Shown here piece after piece: positions 1 to 18,624 of a DNA stretch of 64,000 nucleotides. The DNA is taken from NCBI GenBank assembly GCA_030267565.1, contig BRXU01000013.1:3016001-3080000 (forward strand). Direction: 5' to 3'. The notes beneath the pieces were generated by a model. It was not told the origin of the DNA, did not search any database, and worked only from the letters and a program-made list of their open reading frames with translations. Source of the DNA: Pleodorina starrii (Eukaryota; Chlorophyta; Chlorophyceae; Chlamydomonadales; Volvocaceae). The position numbers and the translations under genes were made by a program. Each line of letters opens with the position of its first letter. Position 1 is the first letter of the stretch.

Positions 1-23
1 CCCCCCCCCGTCTTCCTGCCCAG

Positions 24-1746
24 ACATCAAGGGTTTCACCGAGATGAGCAAGGAGGTCCCCCCCGCGGTGGTCATGACCTTCCTCAACGACCTGTACACG
101 CGCTTCGACTCGCTGACCGACGTGTACGGCGTGTACAAGGTGGAGACCATCGGCGACTGCTACATGGTGGCTGGCGGGCTGGTGGCGCGAGACGGCGACG
201 GCTACGGGCGGGCGGTGCGGGGCCAGGGGGACACGGACCCGCTGCACGCCATGCGGGTGGTGGCGTTTGCGCGGGCGATGTTGGAGGAGGCGGCTAAGGT
301 GGCGCTACCCAACACGGGGGAGCCGGTGCAGGTGAGGGGGAGGCGGGGGCGGAGGGAGTGACTTGTGTGGTCCTGCTGTTTTTCCGCCCCGCAATGTTGG
401 GCTGTTCATGGCTTGCATGGCAGGTTGATGTTCTGCATCTCCGCAGCAACCCATGAGCCCCTTCCCCACGACACCACGACATCCCGCTCCGCCCCGAGGC
501 TGCCGGCTCCTCCCCTCCCTCCCCTCCCTCCCCTTCCTCCCTGCCTCCCTCCCTGACCCCGCTGCTCCTCCTCCGCGCCACAGCTGCGCATCGGCGTCCA
601 CAGCGGCCCCGCGACCAGCGGCGTGGTGGGCCAGAAGATGCCTCGGTTCTGCCTCTTCGGTGGGTTTGTGAGGTGCCCCGCTGTCATATGTCTGTCTGTC
701 TTTCTCTCCCTCACTCCTTCCCTGTTGTTGGTCCCGATTCTGTCTCTGTCGCAGGAGACACAATCAACACCGCCAGTCGAATGGTGGGTGGTCGACTTGG
801 GGTTGGACCGGGTTGGGTCGGGGCTGAGTGGGGTTTGGTCGGGTTTGGTCGGGTTGGGGTTAGGTTGGGTTGCTGCGGGGGGTGGGGCCGGGGAAGGAGT
901 GACCGCGGCAGCTGCAGTTGGTGGTATCCAGCATCCAGCGGGACACCACAGGGTGCCTCTGCCACCGCTGCGACGTCAGCAGCCTTCCCTCCCTGCCAGG
1001 TGGATCCAAGATGCCCGGTTACGGTATTTGCTGGCTTGTGCCCTGCCCCTCACCCTCTCCCCAGTCCCCACCCTCGCCCTCCCCATGTCCTCCCCCTCTC
1101 CTGCCCCTCCCCTCCCTTGTCCTCCCTCCCCCTCCCTCCCCCTCCCACACCCGTCAGGAGAGCACCGGCCGCCCCGGTGCCATCCACGTGTCATGTGCCA
1201 CCCGGCGGCTGCTGCCCCCCGAGGAGGACGAGCAGCTGTGGGCGCCCACGGGGGGAGTGGAGGTCAAGGGCAAGGGCTGCATGGACACGGTGAGAGCGGG
1301 GAGGGATTCGATAAGGCAGCATTCTTCGAGGCGGTGGTGAGGGGAGGAGCGAGGTGGCAACCACAGAAGTGTCGCCTCAAGAACAGTCCCTCCCACCCTG
1401 CTGGCCCCTGGCCTCAAACCCGCACCCTGTTGCACCGCCCCCCCCCCTTCAGTTCTTCTGGTCGCCTCACAGCGCTGGGGCCCGACGGCAGCGGAGCCGC
1501 TGTCAGCGGCGCGCTATGTTGCTGGCCACCCTGGGCTCCCTGTACACACACACCAGCACTGCTGCCAGGGAGTGGGCCAGGGAGGGGACGATGACGACGA
1601 CAACGACGACGATGCCAGCGGGAGGCGTGGCGGCAGGGTCGGAGCGAGGTGACCCGCGGGTCGCTGGGCCCGCCAGCGGCGGCCGCCACGGCCTCGCCAA
1701 CTTTGACATACCGGTACGTCCCACTGCGTCGTACTCATCCGGTTGA
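24..1746 (+). CDS. Class III nucleotide cyclase catalytic domain, guanylyl-cyclase type (5' end outside window)
   Basis: This is the C-terminal part of a class III cyclase, which makes cGMP or cAMP from the nucleoside triphosphate using two metals. I join five exons: 24-331, 584-659, 755-783, 1158-1289 and 1453-1746 (TGA at 1744). All introns are GT-AG and the phases agree. Exon 1 opens with the metal-site motif DIKGFTEMS and carries [15 protein letters not shown]. Exons 2-4 give [35 protein letters not shown] and GRPGAIHVS, that is, the base-binding and transition-state Asn/Arg segments. The Glu in KVETIGD and the Cys in FCLFGD are the residues that favour GTP in known guanylyl cyclases; adenylyl cyclases have Lys and Asp. 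GTP use is therefore inferred. The last exon adds an unrelated tail of about 97 residues with a Thr run. Its end is less certain, since a GT at 1710 could be another splice donor. The N-terminal sensor and membrane parts are not in the window. Confidence 0.88.
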
Positions 1747-4700
1747 AGGGTTTCTCATGCTGGGTGTGGTTTCGGAGCGCGCGGCTGGCTGGAGAAGTTT
1801 GAACTGGCGGGCTTCAAGGAGAGGAGAGGAGGGAAAGATCTGGGGTCGGCGCCGGGGTGTTGGGAAGCTGCGCGCTCGGCCGCTCAAGAAACCCTAAGGA
1901 ATTCAGGAAAGCGGTATTTAGGATTTGGTGCGGCCTAACCTTCATCCAGAGGGCTTCGTGCAACTGGCAGAAGGAGAAAGCTGTCCGGAAATTCGGGGGC
2001 AGTTGAGGGGGGGAGTTCCGTCTTCGGGGAGGAGTTCCGAGTTCGGGCCAAAGTTGCACATTGCACTTGGCCAGACCCTCGGCCCCTGGAGCGGTGTCCA
2101 CCGGGGCCCCTAAAAAGCCGGTTTGGGGGGCAGTTAAGAGGCGGAGCTTGACGCGCTTGGGGTAATGTTAAGCCGCGACCGATTTTTATTTACGATTCCT
2201 TGTACACCAACGCTTTTGGCTGGCGTGGTTTGATGCAACTGCGGTGCGTCAGCGCTGAAACGGGGCGTGCGCTTTTCGCTGATAGAGCTGTGGACCTTTG
2301 GTACATACGGAAGCGCTGTTATAAGCACGGTACATGTCGGAAGGACGCAGAGCTGGGCGCGCGTGTCACGGGGTGTGTGTTCCGTTGCGCTTTCGTTCGT
2401 TAGGGCCCTCTCGCCATGCCGCGCTGACCCCAGGGGGTTGTTTAATTAGGTCGGGTCGCCTGGATGCATTTGCTCCTCCGGTGTTTGGTGAATTGGTGGG
2501 TCGCTGGTGGCGGGTGATGGCGGGCGTACTGCCCCCGGGCTGTTGTACGGAAGCTTCCAGGAGTTCTGGAGCGTGGGGGGCGTCAGGACTGTCCTTTCCC
2601 CGAAGCAGGCAACTCAGTAGCCGACACACAGATGATCGGCGGACTGTTGGCATTATATGCGTTGGGGCTTTTGCCGTTGGCGAATGCGTGTGCACACACA
2701 CGTGCACACGTGCACACATGCGAGCGGAATGTGTGTTCTCTTTTGCCCAAAAATGCGGTGGTGCTATGGGAGGGGGTGGCCAATCAATTCGTTATTGCTG
2801 TGGGCAGGGCCTCTGTTGTGGGAGGTGGGAGGCGGTCGGCGGTAAATAGGGGCAAAGGCAGGGCGGTTAGTGGAGGTCATGCTTCGGCGAGCCAGTGTTT
2901 TTGGTCACGGCAAAAACACTGATGGTGGCCGTGGCGGCAGTGGCGGCAGCGGTAAGCGGCGGCAATGGGGGGTTGGGAGGCATGCGCGCCCTGAACCTTC
3001 TTCGGGGGTCTCCGGGGGGCTGCCTTTCGCATGGTGGCCGCCTCCTTTGGTGCCTGTTGGGGACATACGGCAAAATCCTGGCAAGTATGGTGTTTGCATG
3101 GCAATTGGGTGAGACTGCTTGTGCATCGGTGACTCGGATGACTCGATGACTCGACGACCACGACAGCTGGGCTCCGACGGGCTCCGGGCGGATTGCAAAT
3201 TAGACAAATGTCTATGTTGGCGTCGTAGGCACTCGGTCGCACAACACGCGGCTGTTCAGCCTGTGGGACGGCTTGCCGGAGGGGCTTGCATTGCGCACGC
3301 GCGGTCTGGGCTGGAGATTGGTGGCGGGCGGTGGCGGCAGGCAGGCAGTTCGCTGCAATGCAGGTGGTTTTCGCAGCACTGTTGGCGCTGTGACATCTTT
3401 CGGATGGGACACTGGATGTGCGGGGATTGCAGGTGGATTTGGGGAGTGCTGTGATGGCCGTCATTTTGAGGATATCCAAAAATAAGGAAAGGTAGTCATT
3501 TTTGTGGTGATCCATTCTGGAGTATTCATGTGGGAGTGCGGCTTGGGAACGTTGGGATGGTTCATCGCTTGGTTATTGATTGGTTGGGCGGTGGCCGCCG
3601 GGCGGCGTGGGTCCTTTCACGCTTTCAGCAGCAGCAGCCGGTGGTGGTCTGGAGCTGTGGGTCACACAAAAGAATCCGGGGGGCTGAGTGGCACCAGGTG
3701 GCTCGGGCGCCTGGGCAGCGCTAAGCTTTGCTGCGCGACAGTGTGTGTTAGAAACATTGCGCTAGCTTTCGCAGAGCTCAGCCGACAAGCTCCTGAACCC
3801 CAAATCCTTGAAGCCGGTCAAGCCCAGCGGTGGGCAGTACGGCTGGGCAGTACGGCAGGCACGTCCGTTGAACATATGTGCGCCCTTCGGAGGCAGAATC
3901 CGTCGATGGTGTGGTCAGACGGAGGTGGACGGGGGACGGAGGAATATCCCCGCTGGTGCGGAATTCTGTACATTATCGTACCGGTATGTCATTGCTGGCA
4001 AAAATGAACCATCGTTCATTGGTTCGTTTCGTGACACCTTTTTTTTTCCTGTTCCCCGTCACAACCCAGAGGCGCAGGCCAGTGCGAAGTGCCCCCCCCC
4101 CGCCTGATGCGTTACTGGCCCAGCCACGCGGGCAGAAGGGGGAGGTGCGGCGGGGCCACGCTGCCCGCCTGACCCCAAACCTACGCCTGTGCACGGGGGT
4201 GGAACGGGGTGCGGGCCCCTCTTTGTGTCTGTTGGTACCGTATTCGTTTGATTGCACTCATAAGAAGCTGCCAGCGCGGGCGGATGGCCATTGACATGCG
4301 TCGACGAGCTCTGAAATCCATTCATGTGGGGTCTGGGGTATGTATGCACGTATAGCACGTCCCCAGAGGCTCTCTCTTGATGTTGGGGCATCAATGCGTG
4401 TTGGGGCTCTTTTCGGTGAGCACGTTATCGAGGACTTGGAAGCTGTCGCGCACTGTCGTTGCACGACCGTGCAACGAATTACTTGGGGCATGTGAGGCGG
4501 CTGGGATACGTGATCAGGTCGACAGTGAGGCATTGAGGGATGGCGGTGGGGATCTCGCTAGCTTTGCAGGGCGGGGGGGGGGCTTGGGGGCTCGTATGCT
4601 TGGGAGGAGCGGCAATGGCCTTGATGGGAGGACCGGTCTCTGGGTGGGTGTCGTCTGTTCGATGGCTCTGGCGGCTGTTCGATCGTCGTTTCTCGAATCG

Positions 4701-5670
4701 CGATGCTCATGGCCCAACCGTCGCGATTCGTGGCGACCTGTGGCTGTTCTCTTCGGAGCCCTGGCCTCTGTCCAACACATACAGCGTGCGGGAATCAGCG
4801 CCTGCAGGCGTACGTGCGGTTTGGGTGCAACGCCTGTCAGTCGTGCGGTTTGGGTGCACGTCGTGTCAGTTTTTGCTGAGGTTGTTGAGAGACTGCGGCT
4901 GCAGAGGCGGCTGCCAATGGCGGCGGGTGCGCTTCTAAGGCCGCCGCCTGGCGTTGCAGGCGCTGCACGCACCGCACCGTTCCGAAGGGCGCGGCGCACT
5001 GCGCTGCATGTGGGAGTCAAGCCGCAGACGTGTTGTTGGGAGGGCGTAGGCAAGAAATTATCATGCCACCCTCCTCCTCCTCCCAACAGAACATGCATAC
5101 GGTACACGCTTGGGATGTCGGGACGCAACTTGCCTTCCTGTAAACCCCGGCCAGCCACTCATTTCCCTCCCACTTCCCATGTAGGGACTTCTCACGTCGC
5201 GTCAGGACCTCCCGGCAACCTCACCCTGCGTCCGTCCTGAAACACACGCCGCCCGAGCGTCGCTGTGCCGGCTCACGGGAAGACGTCCCCCCCACCGCAG
5301 CCCAGCCCCTGCCGGGATCCTGCCCCATTCCTGCGTTTTCCGTCGAGCAATAAGTGTACGGCATACGAGCCAGACGCAGACGCACCGCCGCCACCAGCCA
5401 TACGGTAGGTCTTAAGCAGCACTCCTCCGCTGCATCTGCATCACAGTCCGCCTGCCACGTTATGGCAGCAGCAGCAGCAGCAGCAACAGTCAGCGGCCCG
5501 CAGGTGCACCGAAAGCAGAGCGGAGCGCCAAGCGCTGCGCAGCAGCAGGCTGCGGCGCGGCGGCGTCCTGCCCGCAAGCACAGCTGGGCTGAAGCCAACG
5601 GCGCAGCAGTGCAGTGGGGGCTGTAACAGCGCCCGTCGGCGCCCAAGGGGGCCAACAAAAACCGAGGTTC

Positions 5671-5705
5671 GACACACACACACACACACACGCGCACACA
5701 CACAG
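5671..5705. repeat. CA dinucleotide microsatellite
   Basis: Alternating CA with one CGCG interruption. Similar short CA/TG tracts occur at about 6608-6634, 7440-7455, 8908-8990 and 29780-29850. They generate the Thr-His and Val-Cys runs seen in chance frames. Confidence 0.9.
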
Positions 5706-8192
5706 ACTCTTGCATGGCCGCCGTTGCCGTGCTGAAACATCAAGAGGGAAGCGCAAAAGTCCCCCGAGTCATGTCATTTGTGAGCCGCAACAACGTTCCG
5801 GCATGCGTGTAGAAGGGAAACGTACATGCATGTACAGGTACAGCATTGTCCCCCGCGCCGACACAAGACTGCCACTGTGACGGCAACAACAACAACAACG
5901 GCAGTTTTGAGGCCAAACAAAAGCAGCCCGACCCGACCCGGGTATGATTCCATGCAGCGCATTGCATCGTATGAGCAGTGTACTTGTCACGTGAAGACAC
6001 GGCAACAAACTGCCGTACCAACGGTCAACCTCGTGAAGGAAAACGCTTCCATCGAAAGGGGGGAGACCAAGAAGAATGCCGTGGATGCCGAGGTAACGCC
6101 GGTAAACCACCCTATTAGAAAGTCCTGAACAGGATCAGGACAGCAGGCTTCCCTGGGGACAGCTGTCCACTACACGACCACATCGACCCAGGGCCGACCC
6201 GCCAACCGATACCCGCGTTTGCCGCCCCCGGCAACGAGCCTCCTGCGCCGCCGAAGCGCGCTTGTCCTGCGCTGCACAGTGCGAGGAGCTTTGATCCCGT
6301 TTGACAAACCCACCAAAGAGCTCAACCAAAGACCCCCAGTCGCCTACAAGTTCTAATTACACTCTCAAATCCCCGCACCGCACCTTGCGAACCCCCCTGT
6401 CATCCCTGCATGTCAACTCGCTGCAATGTGCCGTACATGCCGCAAAACAAAAATAGCTGTTGCAACGTTGCTTCGACTTTCAGCACCACGCGACCGTAGC
6501 CTCGCACACGCACACATACTCCCCACAAATCAATCCCCACAGATCTCTCAGCGGAGGTCGGCGCAGACCCCACACCCGCGGCGCGATGTATGCGCTTATA
6601 GAGCGGGCTTGTGTGTGTGTGTGTGTGTGTGTGGCGGCCCCTCCTGCCGCAATGGCAGGTGGGGACCGAAATGCGGGATGCAAAGGTGCGGATGTCTCCT
6701 CTCGCTTGCCCTCACCTCCGCAACAGCTATGGCGAGGGCCCCAGGCGCCTAGAGGCCACACACGCATTTGGGCAGTCTTTGCACACGTGCGCGCACAGGA
6801 CCCTCCATACATTTATTGATGAGGAAGACATGTGTGTACGGTATGTGTGTGTGTGTTCCGTACTTCAGATGTGCGTCCCACAAACCCATCCAATAGTAGA
6901 CAACCGAACCAACCCCACCGTTGAGCAACACTGCGCAACGTACGGCAACAGCACGTGGCAGGTGACTGACGGACCTGTCGTTCGCAAAAATGCCGTACAC
7001 ACACATACCGGTAAGCGCAGTCCCCTCCTAATAACACACGCTGACACACAAATCAATGTAGCAATCGGCATCAGATTTCATCTGTTTCCGTCCGTCCCTG
7101 CAAAAAGCAAAAACGCGAGTTACGAAGCCTGGCGAGAGGCGGTCATCCATGCAGCCTGCAGGAACGCGTCACAACGTGCGATTCCTAAACCCCCCGCGCC
7201 GCGAAAAATACACAGGTGGAGAGGAGGGCGCCTAATTCGACAGCAGCTCCTCCGCTGCTCGCCCTCGTCCGCCGTCACTGCCCCTAAAACCGCTGCCTGC
7301 CTATCGCCTGTTGGCATCGCCATCCACCTGCCCTGGGGCACGCGCCGCGATCCGCAGCACACGCGCGTCCCGCCCCCACCAAATCCATCTACCGCACAAC
7401 AACTCACTCTGCGTGTTCGCCGCACCGCCGCGTGCACAGCACACACACACACACCCTGCCCCGCCACGCATGTCGCACCCGTCACCCCGCACCCGTCCGC
7501 TCTCCCCTCCAATGCTCGCCGTGCTGCCCGCGCGCCGCTGGCGGTAGCTAGACAGCTGACGGCCGACGAGTACCGGTAAATCATCTCTCAGCGCCTCAGC
7601 CCTCGGTGCCTACAACGACACACCGACATCCGAAGCAGAGGAGGCGCCAGAGGGACAGACAACGGGTTGCCGTTGTGCCCGCTGGAGGGCGCTGTCGGGC
7701 TCGCTTCGTTCCAACCATAAGTATCAATTTGTCCATTTAAACGTTTAGCTGTTCAGCCGTCCGTCCGTCCGTCCGTCCTGCTCGACCCGAAACCCTAATA
7801 TCCAGAAGACCCCCCCAAAGCTCAAATCCCCAACATCCCAACATCCGATCTAGGAGAACGGCGCACAATCCGTGCGGACACCTCCCGAAACCAAAGACTG
7901 GCTAATCCGCCCATCCATCCGCCCATCCGTCCGTTTCGTTGATGTGCCGATGCACATCCCCCGCTGTGCCATCACCCGCGAGACGAGCATCTGCCCCCGC
8001 AGACTCTCCTCCCCTCCCCTCCCTTACCCTACCCAGACACCCACAACCAAGCTTCCCTCGCCCACCCGTTTCCCCCCCCCCAGTCGTTTCCTGCCTCGCC
8101 TACGTCCCTCCGCTGCAGTATCGTTTTTCTCAACCCCCTTCGCTCAACCCAAACCACCGAGTGGAGCGGACGAGTCCTCCACAAGCGCAGGG

Positions 8193-8224
8193 AAAACCCT
8201 AAAATTCTAAAACCCTAAAACCCC
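8193..8224. repeat. Interstitial telomere-type repeat, four 8-bp units
   Basis: Four units in exact 8-bp register: AAAACCCT, AAAATTCT, AAAACCCT, AAAACCCC. AAAACCCT is the complement of TTTTAGGG, the telomere unit of Chlamydomonas-type algae. Looser CCCTAA motifs lie nearby at about 7788 and 8382. Whether this is a relic of telomere DNA or chance is open. Confidence 0.6.
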
Positions 8225-9199
8225 CCACCCAGCGAGACGGGGGCCTCCCCTGGTTTCGTTATTTGAAATCTCGCCCCTGCATCGCACTTGCCTTGCCCCC
8301 GTCCTTTCCTTTCCTTTCCTTTCCTTGCCCTCTCGTCGGGTCTACCCACGTGCCTTTCGGGGTTTCAGTTCAATCCGCCAAACCCTAACCAAACCAGACC
8401 AGACCAGGCCAAACCAACATCACGGCGCCTCGCCGCACCAAGCACCGCCAACCACCCAACCCGCCACCAGGGCGCCATGCGGTGAGCCGCCAGCGGTGCA
8501 GCAGTGGCTTTGCGCACTTGCGCAGCGAACCGCGCGCCCACCAGGGTGAGATGGGATGGGATGGGATGGGGGTGCGGCCGACGGGTGCGGCGGGGCCGGC
8601 AGCCGCCATGCTGCTGCTTGACTGGCCACCCTCCACGCCCGCCCCGCTGGACAGTGGACGCACGCACCCACCAAACCATCCACCGCACCCACCAACCCAA
8701 CCAGGGCATCCGAGCTGGATGGGCGACCTTAGCCGCCACCGCCGCCGCTTCCCTCGCTCCTTCCCTTCCTTCCCCGCCTGCCTGCCTGCCTGCCTGCTTG
8801 GCCGCCTCCTGCTCTGCCTGCCCCGCCCGTCCGCCACTGCCGCTGCCGCCGCTGCCAATCGTCGCAGACAGCGGCGCGCATGCGGCGCTCTACCCGCCGA
8901 CGTGTACACACACACACAGACACACACGCGGATAGAGGCAGGTACATGCACACACATACGCATGTACACACATGTACACACGCACACACTTTGGAGCGCT
9001 GTACAGGTGTTACCAACGGGGGGCGCTTCAAAACGACGAGCCAGAGGGGGGTCGGGTAGGCGGGTGGGCGGGTGGAGTGCACGCAAAAAGACGGAGGAAA
9101 GGACTGCACCCACACCCACACCCACACTCACCTGCTGCGCCGCCAACGCAGCGCAGAGGCCTCTGACAAACAGACAGACAGACCGACAGACAGACGACG

Positions 9200-9260
9200 G
9201 CAACAACAGCAACAACAGCAACAACAACAACAACAGCAGCAGCAGCAACTGCAACACAAC
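9200..9260. repeat. CAA/CAG trinucleotide microsatellite
   Basis: An imperfect run of CAA and CAG triplets. It explains the poly-Asn/Gln, poly-Ser and poly-Leu stretches in the overlapping frames and is not coding evidence. Confidence 0.85.
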
Positions 9261-9926
9261 GCCTGCTCATGCTCCAACCCACAATGACAGCGTTGGCGCC
9301 TGGCGGCGCCGCCGCTTGTGCATCCTGGCGGCAGGCAAACTTCTCCGCACGCCTGCACACAGCACCAGCGCTCTGGCTGCCACCATGACAAGAACAGAGG
9401 ACACAGCCCGCCCGCCACCCCGCCAGCCCGCCCGCCTGCCAGTCGCCGCGCTGCAAAACCCTCACGGAGACGCCGCCCTCCCGCCTTATTAGAGAAAACA
9501 GAGAACAAGCCCCATTCTCCCATGGACTCCCCCAATCTTCGTTGTCGGTTAACCGTTAACTGCAGAACCCCCCCCGATGCACGTGGCATCCGTCCTAATC
9601 CCGACCACACGAGCCGAGCCGCTTGGCCGCGCGGCGCCCCGGATGCGCCGTACACCAACGTACCATGCACACGATACACATCGATCGACATTCGTCGCTT
9701 ACTTGCCGCGGCTCGCGGGGCCCCTGCCCAAAGCGTGAGGTCATGCATGCTTTGTTCCGCTTTGCTCCACTTCGCAAGGCGGCCCGGCCCCCGTGGCCGG
9801 CCGCGCACCCAAACCTCGGCCCTACACGACCCGCCGGAAACCCTACGCCCGGGGACACACACAGCCAATACCGCGCAGCCGACGAATTGCCTTGGCATCC
9901 TCCGAGGTGCACACGGGGTCGCGAGA

Positions 9927-16666
<6,740 letters not shown>

Positions 16667-16780
16667 GGCTGCCGCCGGGCCGCCCGCGTGGCCGGCGCTG
16701 CCGCCAGTGTGACGGTGCAGGCGATTGGAAGTGGGCGGCGCATTTGGTTGGTTCTGGCCCTGCTCGTCGTGCTTGATGGC

Positions 16781-18075
16781 CTGTGAATTGGAGGGACACT
16801 TTGGCCGGTTATGCGAGACGCCCGAGACAACTGTATGCCAGAGAGAAGATGTTCATCGTTAAGGTTACGGAACGAAGGGTGATCGGGTGACCGTGACCGC
16901 GGATGCGGTGCGGTGACTCAACGCGCCGAAGTCCAACCTGCGCCCTTGCGATAACTGGGATCCCGGCCAAGATGAACGTATTCCCGCAGAAGTGCTATAC
17001 CCTCAACGCCACTAGAACATGGGATTGAAAACAGTCTTGGAATTCGCCGTGACATGGGTTGAGGTAGGCCTCCGCACAACCCCAACCTTCAACGTTTGCA
17101 AGCGCATCTGAAATCTCAACCCAACTCTTGCCTTTAGGTTCAAGGTAGGGAGACAGGGTTTTGCTGCCACAGCAGGCATCAGCGTGGCGCTGCCCGCAGT
17201 GCCTTAGCACTCGCGGCTCATCAGCCGTGCCCTAAGCGCTGTCTGCTGTCTGCTGGAGGCAAGTGAAAAGGGACCAAGAGGAGAATGAAGGCGCCCTGAA
17301 TGTGTTGGCAACCTGAGCTAACAGAGGTTGACACAGACGCTAAACAGAGAAGGACAAAATTGGAGAACACCTTTTTGATAAAAATGAATTGAGTAGGGGC
17401 ATTAGGTCATCGGTGAGGTGGGACCCCTTCGACCCGTGCTCGTCCTCACCTTGCCCTTGCCTCGTCTCAACACCTTGGACAGATGGAACAGGCGTACTTA
17501 TTGTGAACGCTCTTCGGTCAAAGGTGTGCACCCTTCCGACGCGCTAAGTAAGAGGGCCGTCTGGACTGAAAAGAAACCCCCTTCCGCAGTGTGCGGATTA
17601 TCAACTGACGGTCAGTCCTTTTGATATTATTAATGTGAATAAAAGCGGGACCATGTTTGCCGCACAGGGCGTTCGCGTGCATAATCTAGCCGCAAGAAAA
17701 AACAGTCGCGACAAAGCCGTACATAGCTGTCAGCGTCCCTATCCGATCTCTACCAGTGTACAGGGACCCTGCCTGTATAATGTATAGGGTAAAATATTAC
17801 ATGATTTCCGCCATGTATGCTAAAAGGAGGAGCACTCCCGTGCCATCCAGCTGGCTGGACTGCGCATCCTTCGCGGAGGGCTTTATAGGAGGTTGTGACG
17901 CCCAGGTTGAGAATCTCGCCTTCCTCTGCTGTTGAGCGTTGTACGCACCTGATGCCTGTGAGAAGCAGCTTGTTAGTAACCCAACGCCAGCCACGCAAGC
18001 ATATCTATCTTCGCGGTTACCACGAACAAACAGTAACCGTGAGTCAGCGCGCAGCGCTTAAACAACAGATTGCTT
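16781..18075. other. Intergenic: kinase 5' flank, no gene recognised
   Basis: This should hold the kinase promoter and possibly a missing first exon. Base composition is more AT-rich than the flanks around 17600-17780. A minus-strand open frame at 16995-17210 (71 codons, Cys- and Trp-containing) and one at 17340-17531 show no motif I recognise. Confidence 0.5.
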
Positions 18076-18403
18076 AGCTCCAATCGCGAGATCTACGGCG
18101 ACGAGCCACCCTGCTGCGGATCGGTGCATCGTCTGCGCGCTGGTCGGGCAGCTTCTGCCACTGCGCCGCCTGCAGTACCATGAGCGCATCCTCCAGAAAC
18201 TGGATGGAAATCTCCTTGTGGTGCCGCCCCGGAAAGTCCGCAGCAGCAGGCGCAGCGCAGCCCCCCATCCGTCAGACCGTCACCCTACGACCTCCCGGTT
18301 CTTACGCCACTAAGTCCTGAAGGGTCCTTACGTTACATGGAAATCTGAGACATGGTCTGCCAAGAATTCCCAGGTCTCCCGGTCCATTCTAATGCAGAAA
18401 TGC
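18076..18403 (-). pseudogene. Degenerate copy of the DUF4346-like exon
   Basis: This is a damaged paralogue of the exon at 20447-20120. After a plausible acceptor it reads HFCIRMDRETWEFLADH, parallel to YFIIRLDRESREIVADH in the intact copy, then hits a stop in FHVT. Further on, in another frame, it gives HHKEISIQFLEDALMV, parallel to TAKEISVRILEEPLLL. A third part reads QQGGSSP, stop, ISRLEL against QQGGSLPWISRLEHANYL. There is thus at least one frameshift, a deletion over the segment corresponding to NAINEKGLAVDDETGE, and in-frame stops. No matching C-terminal exon is seen downstream. The alignment was made by eye. Confidence 0.75.
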
Positions 18404-18546
18404 CTGCATACACATACATGGAGAGATCGAAACTCGACCGCCACATACAATACCTGTACAGTACCGATCGTCGCCTGGAGAAGGGCGCCACCTTTCTTCG
18501 GCACAGCCCTGCACAGCACACGACAACGCAGCAAAGTATTGCCCAG

Positions 18547-18624
18547 ACGGACTTGTCGGATGTGCGCCATGGAGGGCAGCGCCAAACGGACTTGTCGGAT
18601 GTGCGCCATGGAGGGCAGCGCCAA
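18547..18624. repeat. 39-bp tandem duplication
   Basis: Two identical, directly adjacent 39-bp copies starting ACGGACTTGTCGGATGTGCG, beginning at 18547 and 18586. No function is evident. The duplication lies beside the pseudogene. Confidence 0.9.

Larger units (their letters stand above)
1747..9926. other. About 8.2 kb with no identifiable gene between the cyclase and the kinase
   Basis: Both flanking genes end into this interval (cyclase on +, kinase on -), so it should hold their 3' UTRs. Open frames are present, the longest being 4377-5240 (+), 6611-7579 (+) and 8385-9257 (-). They have no recognisable motif, overlap one another on both strands, and are rich in Arg/Pro/Cys or homopolymers, as expected of chance frames in GC-rich DNA. 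The interval holds simple repeats (CA at 5671-5705, CCGT near 7757, CAA/CAG at 9200-9260), a telomere-type 8-bp block (8193-8224), and a 10-bp inverted repeat with a 17-nt loop at 4694-4730. A lineage-specific or non-coding gene cannot be excluded. Confidence 0.5.

Noticed and set aside
4377..5240. 287-codon plus-strand ORF as a gene
   Set aside because: It overlaps an open frame on the other strand, has no motif, and its composition follows the local GC bias.
8385..9257. 290-codon minus-strand ORF with poly-Leu start resembling a signal peptide
   Set aside because: The Leu run is the translated CAG/CAA microsatellite, and the rest consists of CA-repeat Val-Cys runs and Arg/Gly bias.
16995..17210. 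Small minus-strand ORF upstream of the kinase as a gene
   Set aside because: No recognised motif, and no splice link to the kinase frame was found.
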